DNA from: Eubacterium oxidoreducens
GTDB taxonomy: Bacteria; Bacillota; Clostridia; Lachnospirales; Lachnospiraceae
Length of the DNA: 64,000 nt
Direction: 5' to 3'
Assembly (NCBI RefSeq): GCF_900104415.1
Contig: NZ_FMXR01000004.1
Span: forward strand, 1-64,000
Positions 60,360 to 64,000 of this stretch are shown piece after piece (within the stretch, counting starts at the first letter, position 1; every line of letters begins with the position of its first letter). The position numbers were made by a program, and so were the translations under genes. Below the pieces are notes generated by a model. The model saw nothing but the letters and a program-made list of their open reading frames with translations, had not been told where the DNA came from and did not search any database.

Positions 60360-61495
60360 CAAAACAGGAAGTTTTAAAAGTTTATCAGACAGATAAAAAA
60401 AAGGACCAAAAGAAGCTGGCGTTGGTGATTGCGGTAACGGTATTCATTTTTCTGTTTTGTCTTACCATTCGATATCATGCGTATGGTTATGAGGATAAAA
60501 TAGCCTTACGTGAATATATGCAAAGCTTTGCAGCAGGAATACGATTTTTGTTTGGGCGTATTTTTGATACAGATTATTATGCACAAAAAGAAGCCGTGAT
60601 TGAAAGCATTGGAAAGGTGAACTATCTAGGAGCGTTTGCCCGGCTTAAGGAAACGCTCATGGCGCTTCTTGCAGGAGCGGCGATGGCAATATCCGGAGCA
60701 ATCTTTCAAACGATATATAAGAATCCTATGGCATCACCGAATATCCTTGGTGCAACTGCAGGTATTCATTTAGGAAATGTCATCATGGTTGTTTTGTATT
60801 CTTCGATGGCATTGGAAATGATTTATACAAGATATAAAATCTGTTATTTTCTTACAGCAGTTTGTGTCGTAGTGGTGCTTCTTTTGGGGAAATGGGCAGG
60901 TGATCAAAAAGGCAATCCAAATGTTATGGAAATGGTGATGGTAGGGGCCATTATCTCTCAGGGAATCAACGTATTTACGCAATATTTTATGTATAACCTT
61001 GAGGATGAAGACTTATTGATATATCAACAAATCGTATTAGGGACTTATCAGCAGACAGATTTCATAAGTATGATCATTTTTTTGGTATTGATGGGCATAT
61101 CAATTATTCCGATGCTCCTCTTACGATATTACTTTAATGCGGCAGCAATTGATTATGTGGATGCAAAGACAGCAGGAATAAATCCGGGTCCGATTCGGAT
61201 GATTGGTCAGATATGCGGCGTCATTATGGTAACGGCAGCAACAATACATTGCGGAGAAATTGGAATGATTACGATGGTGGTTCCATATTTAATAAGAGCT
61301 GTTGTGGGGGCTGATTTTCGAAAAGTCTGTATCTATAGCTTTTGGGTAGGAGGCTGTTTATTAATGATTTGTAGACTGCTTACGTCATTTATATTGATTG
61401 CAGATGAAGAAATACCGGTTTCCTTTATTCTGAATATCGCGCTGACCCCAATCTTTATGATTATTTTGGCACAACGAAAAAGAGGTTTTCAATGA
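60350..61495 (+). CDS. FecCD-family ABC transporter permease 2
   Basis: A second permease homologue with AALLAGAAMAISGAIFQTIYKNPMASPNILGATAG (in blocks) and a C-terminal GEIGMITMVVPYLIRAVVGAD coupling loop. ATG at 60350 has AAGGAGA upstream; the reading from 60305 lies inside the previous gene. It is 381 residues long, probably forming a heterodimer with the first permease. Its TGA overlaps the ATPase start. Confidence 0.9.
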   Translation: MQLTKQEVLKVYQTDKKKDQKKLALVIAVTVFIFLFCLTIRYHAYGYEDKIALREYMQSFAAGIRFLFGRIFDTDYYAQKEAVIESIGKVNYLGAFARLKETLMALLAGAAMAISGAIFQTIYKNPMASPNILGATAGIHLGNVIMVVLYSSMALEMIYTRYKICYFLTAVCVVVVLLLGKWAGDQKGNPNVMEMVMVGAIISQGINVFTQYFMYNLEDEDLLIYQQIVLGTYQQTDFISMIIFLVLMGISIIPMLLLRYYFNAAAIDYVDAKTAGINPGPIRMIGQICGVIMVTAATIHCGEIGMITMVVPYLIRAVVGADFRKVCIYSFWVGGCLLMICRLLTSFILIADEEIPVSFILNIALTPIFMIILAQRKRGFQ

Positions 61496-62301
61496 AGTTA
61501 GAACTTAGAGATGTAACTTGTGGCTATGATAAGACGCCAGTTATAAAAAATATAAATTTCGAAATTAATTCCGCGGAGACATTGGCAATCCTAGGACCAA
61601 ACGGAGTCGGGAAATCGACCATGTTTAAAACGATATTAAATCTTATTAAGCCATTGTCCGGGCAAATAAGTATTGATGGTGAAGATATTAAAGATTGGTC
61701 GCCTAAGAAGATGTCTCGTTATATGGCTTATGTTGCACAAGCACATGTTCCTTCATTTCCGTATCAGGTAAAAGATATTGCGATGCTGGGGAGAATAGGT
61801 CAAATGAGTCACCTCGCAAGACCAACAAAAAAAGATTATGAAATTGTGGAACAGGCATTAGAGGATGTAGGAATCCGTCATCTTAGAGATCATATTTATA
61901 CGGAGATTTCCGGAGGAGAACGGCAGCTTCTTATGATTGCAAAGGCGTTGGTTCAAGAGCCTAAAATACTGATTATGGATGAGCCGACGGCAAATCTTGA
62001 TTACGGAAATATGGTAATCGTAATGAATTGCATTAGAACGTTGGCAAAAAAGGGGCTATGCGTGATTTTTACGACACATATGCCAGATCAGGCATTTATG
62101 TGTAACGCGAAAACAGCGATGTTATTTCGCAATGACCCGATAATTTTTGGAGAAGCAAGTCGCGTAATTACAGAGAAAAATTTATATAAAGCGTATCAAA
62201 CAGATATTCAGATACTAGAAGTAATTGATCAGGATGGTTGTCCTGTAAAAATATGTACACCGCGATTTCATAAATCGCAAAATGGAGGATATGATGAGTA
62301 A
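61492..62301 (+). CDS. ABC transporter ATPase, FecE type
   Basis: A nucleotide-binding subunit for the two FecCD permeases. Walker A is LGPNGVGKST (near residues 34-43), Q-loop YVAQAHVPSFPYQV, signature ISGGERQL, Walker B ILIMDEPTANLD and switch His TTHMPDQAF. The length of 269 residues is normal. ATGA overlap with the upstream permease shows an operon. The downstream moxR gene overlaps it by eight bases. Confidence 0.92.
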   Translation: MKLELRDVTCGYDKTPVIKNINFEINSAETLAILGPNGVGKSTMFKTILNLIKPLSGQISIDGEDIKDWSPKKMSRYMAYVAQAHVPSFPYQVKDIAMLGRIGQMSHLARPTKKDYEIVEQALEDVGIRHLRDHIYTEISGGERQLLMIAKALVQEPKILIMDEPTANLDYGNMVIVMNCIRTLAKKGLCVIFTTHMPDQAFMCNAKTAMLFRNDPIIFGEASRVITEKNLYKAYQTDIQILEVIDQDGCPVKICTPRFHKSQNGGYDE

Positions 62302-63307
62302 CGTAACAGAATTTGAAAAAGAGAAACTTAGCTATGAAGTACTAAGTGAGGAAAATGCAAAAAAGGCACAGGAGAAAATTCGTGCAATTATAGAAAATGT
62401 GGAAACCGTGATAACAGGTAAGCGGGAAAAGGTAGAACTGACTGTTCTTGCAATGCTTGCCGGCGGGCACGTTTTGATTGAGGATGTTCCGGGAACAGGA
62501 AAGACAAGTCTTGTGTCCGCATTGGCAAAAACAATTGCCTGTAATTATAGCAGGATTCAGTTTACACCCGATGTAATGCCGTCGGATGTAACCGGTTTTT
62601 CCATTTATAACCAAAAAACGGGTGAGTTTGAGTTTCGGCCGGGTGCGGCAATGAGTAATATCGTGTTGGCCGATGAGATCAACCGAGCATCCGCAAAGAC
62701 ACAGTCCGCAATGCTGGAAATTATGGAGGAGCGACAGGTAACGGTAGATGCAAATACGTACAAGATGGAGGATCCATTTATCGTATTAGCAACGCAAAAC
62801 CCGATTGAATCACTTGGAACGTATCAATTACCGGAGGCGCAGATAGATCGATTTATGATAAAGATTTCTCTTGGATATCCGGAACTAATGGATGAAGTAT
62901 CCATTATCATGCATGGGAAAAAGGCGAAAAGCAAGATTGCGTCGGTCATCTCCGCACAGGAAGTAAGACAATTGATTCAAGATACGAATCATATAAAAGT
63001 CAGTCGTTTGGTATCCACCTATATTGTCCATATCATTGCGGCGACAAGAACAAATGCAGATATCAAGCTGGGAAGTTCGCCGCGAGGAAGTATTGCGCTG
63101 TACGCACTAGCAAGAGCATATGCGATGTATAACGGAAGAAATTATGTCATTCCGGACGATGTAAAATATCTTGCACCTTATGTATTGGCACATAGAATAA
63201 CGCTTACGCATGCAGCAAAAACGGAAAAGAAAAATCCGGTAGATATAATTCGTAAGATTGTAAGTAGTGTTGTTGTACCAGTAACGAAGGAGGATCTGGA
63301 GGTCTAG
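62294..63307 (+). CDS. MoxR-family AAA ATPase
   Basis: ATG at 62294 is five bases after GGAGG. Walker A DVPGTGKTS is at about residues 64-72, Walker B SNIVLADEINRASAKTQSAMLEIMEER contains the MoxR-typical stretch (shown shortened: LADEINRA), and VLATQNPIESLGTYQLPEAQIDRF holds sensor 1. The C-terminal lid ends in PDDVKYLAPYVLAHRI. MoxR proteins act as chaperones with DUF58/VWA partners, and a DUF58 gene follows at once. The length is 337 residues. Confidence 0.93.
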   Translation: MSNVTEFEKEKLSYEVLSEENAKKAQEKIRAIIENVETVITGKREKVELTVLAMLAGGHVLIEDVPGTGKTSLVSALAKTIACNYSRIQFTPDVMPSDVTGFSIYNQKTGEFEFRPGAAMSNIVLADEINRASAKTQSAMLEIMEERQVTVDANTYKMEDPFIVLATQNPIESLGTYQLPEAQIDRFMIKISLGYPELMDEVSIIMHGKKAKSKIASVISAQEVRQLIQDTNHIKVSRLVSTYIVHIIAATRTNADIKLGSSPRGSIALYALARAYAMYNGRNYVIPDDVKYLAPYVLAHRITLTHAAKTEKKNPVDIIRKIVSSVVVPVTKEDLEV

Positions 63308-64000
63308 ATGAAAAAGATAGGAAAACCATCTGCGATTTTGAAAAAAACAGGTTATGTGTTGTTGATGGTTGGAATCATCGTTGTGCTTGCCGTACCGGCT
63401 GTGTATATCAACACCTGGTATGGGTACTTTCCGGTCATATTTTTTGGATTAATTTTATTGCTTTCCTGGCTAAGCTTGTGCAGAGTTAATCAAAAACTAA
63501 AGATTCACAGTGGCTCAGAAAACGCGGAATGTGTTAGGGGTGGACTGATTAGTGTGAATCTGACAATGGAAAATGGATCTAGAATCTTTTGCCCGAAAAT
63601 GGTTGCGGAGTTGTTTGTTACAGACTTGTTTTGGAATAATGATTTTTCATCAAAGGCTTTTTTTACCTTACCACCAAAGGCGAATACCAATATGGGATTT
63701 GATGTGGATATGAATCATATCGGCGTGTACCATGTGGGAATGGAAGAACTCAAATTATACGATTTTCTGGGGTTTTTCAGAAAAAAAACGAGTCTTAACA
63801 GTGAGTTTGATGTCTTTGTAAAGCCAAGAATATACCCACTCGAAGAGCTCTATGATACCGAAGAGATGACGATGGAAAGTGATCAAAATGAACGAGCAAC
63901 TACGATAAATGGAAATGACTATATCGGAGTTCGGGAATATGAACGAGGAGATTCCATGAAGCAGATTCACTGGAAATTGTCAGCACATACATTGGGATAT
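63308..64000 (+). CDS. DUF58 domain membrane protein (partial, runs off the window)
   Basis: GGAGG lies six bases before the ATG, which directly follows the moxR stop. Two helices (KTGYVLLMVGIIVVLAVPAVYI and YFPVIFFGLILLLSWLSL) are followed by an extracellular-like beta region and then the DUF58 motif VREYERGDSMKQIHWKLSA at the window end. The moxR-DUF58 pair is widespread; the C-terminal half lies outside the window. Confidence 0.9.
   Translation, partial: MKKIGKPSAILKKTGYVLLMVGIIVVLAVPAVYINTWYGYFPVIFFGLILLLSWLSLCRVNQKLKIHSGSENAECVRGGLISVNLTMENGSRIFCPKMVAELFVTDLFWNNDFSSKAFFTLPPKANTNMGFDVDMNHIGVYHVGMEELKLYDFLGFFRKKTSLNSEFDVFVKPRIYPLEELYDTEEMTMESDQNERATTINGNDYIGVREYERGDSMKQIHWKLSAHTLGY

Overview
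The window reads as chromosome of a low-GC, Gram-positive anaerobe of the class Clostridia, most likely Lachnospiraceae. The supports are strongly AT-rich intergenic DNA, AGGAGG ribosome sites almost everywhere, the rpsF-ssb-rpsR-gdpP-rplI-dnaB and yaaR-holB-ricT-yabB-rsmI gene orders, a DUF951 protein, a DUF1858 redox protein, MecA, a FabT-like regulator and a lineage-typical Tad pilus cluster. Family assignments rest on recognising motifs in the translated sequence; no database search was run.

Layout. 1-0.73 kb: the end of an IS21-type element abutting the 3' half of an IS200-type tnpA. 0.8-2.3 kb: a secreted protein joining Ig-like repeats to a glycerophosphodiester phosphodiesterase domain. 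2.5-5.4 kb: modABC molybdate import; a MobA-MobB fusion for molybdenum cofactor lies at 13.9-15.0 kb. 5.6-7.1 kb: a membrane-anchored repeat protein. 7.17 kb: tRNA-Lys(CTT). 7.4-13.8 kb: small alarmone synthetase, DegV, TrmB, a D,D-carboxypeptidase, a diverged ArgR-like protein and a diverged AbiE-like gene pair. 15-21.3 kb: a PLP decarboxylase with a guanylate-kinase-like partner, then the replication/RNA-modification operon. 21.3-28.3 kb: FabT-like regulator, sirtuin, DUF951, then the S6/SSB/S18/GdpP/L9/DnaB block. 28.4-30 kb: ferredoxin, DUF1858 and MecA.

30.1-32.3 kb holds a Ser/Thr kinase fused to a degenerate P-loop domain, a second P-loop protein and a small unknown protein. 32.5-46.8 kb carries envelope and metabolic genes (GH18, NfeD, hydroxyacid dehydrogenase, radical SAM plus flippase-like pair, beta-helix lipoprotein, HD-GYP, patatin, L,D-transpeptidase, OFA-type transporter, lipase, ThrH). 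47.7-56.8 kb is a Tad (Flp) pilus operon with two prepilin peptidases, a short Flp-like pilin, TadZ/A/B/C-like proteins, TadE/G-like proteins and a terminal FHA protein. 57-62.3 kb encodes a large secreted protein, two FecCD-type permeases and an ATPase, followed by MoxR and DUF58 genes cut by the window end.

The most unusual signal is in gene starts. Three genes with strong ribosome-binding sites have no ATG, GTG or TTG in the right place: the kinase (apparently ATA), the following P-loop gene (ATT, or a +1 frameshift from the kinase) and the first prepilin peptidase of the Tad operon (CTG). Together with the FHA protein that closes the Tad operon, this suggests that the kinase module and the pilus belong to one phospho-regulated system. 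Other candidates are the AbiE-like pair lacking recognisable toxin catalytic motifs, a surface protein resembling a substrate-binding protein next to FecCD permeases, and a repeat protein carrying three FliM/FliN-like MTPxxIAALL motifs.
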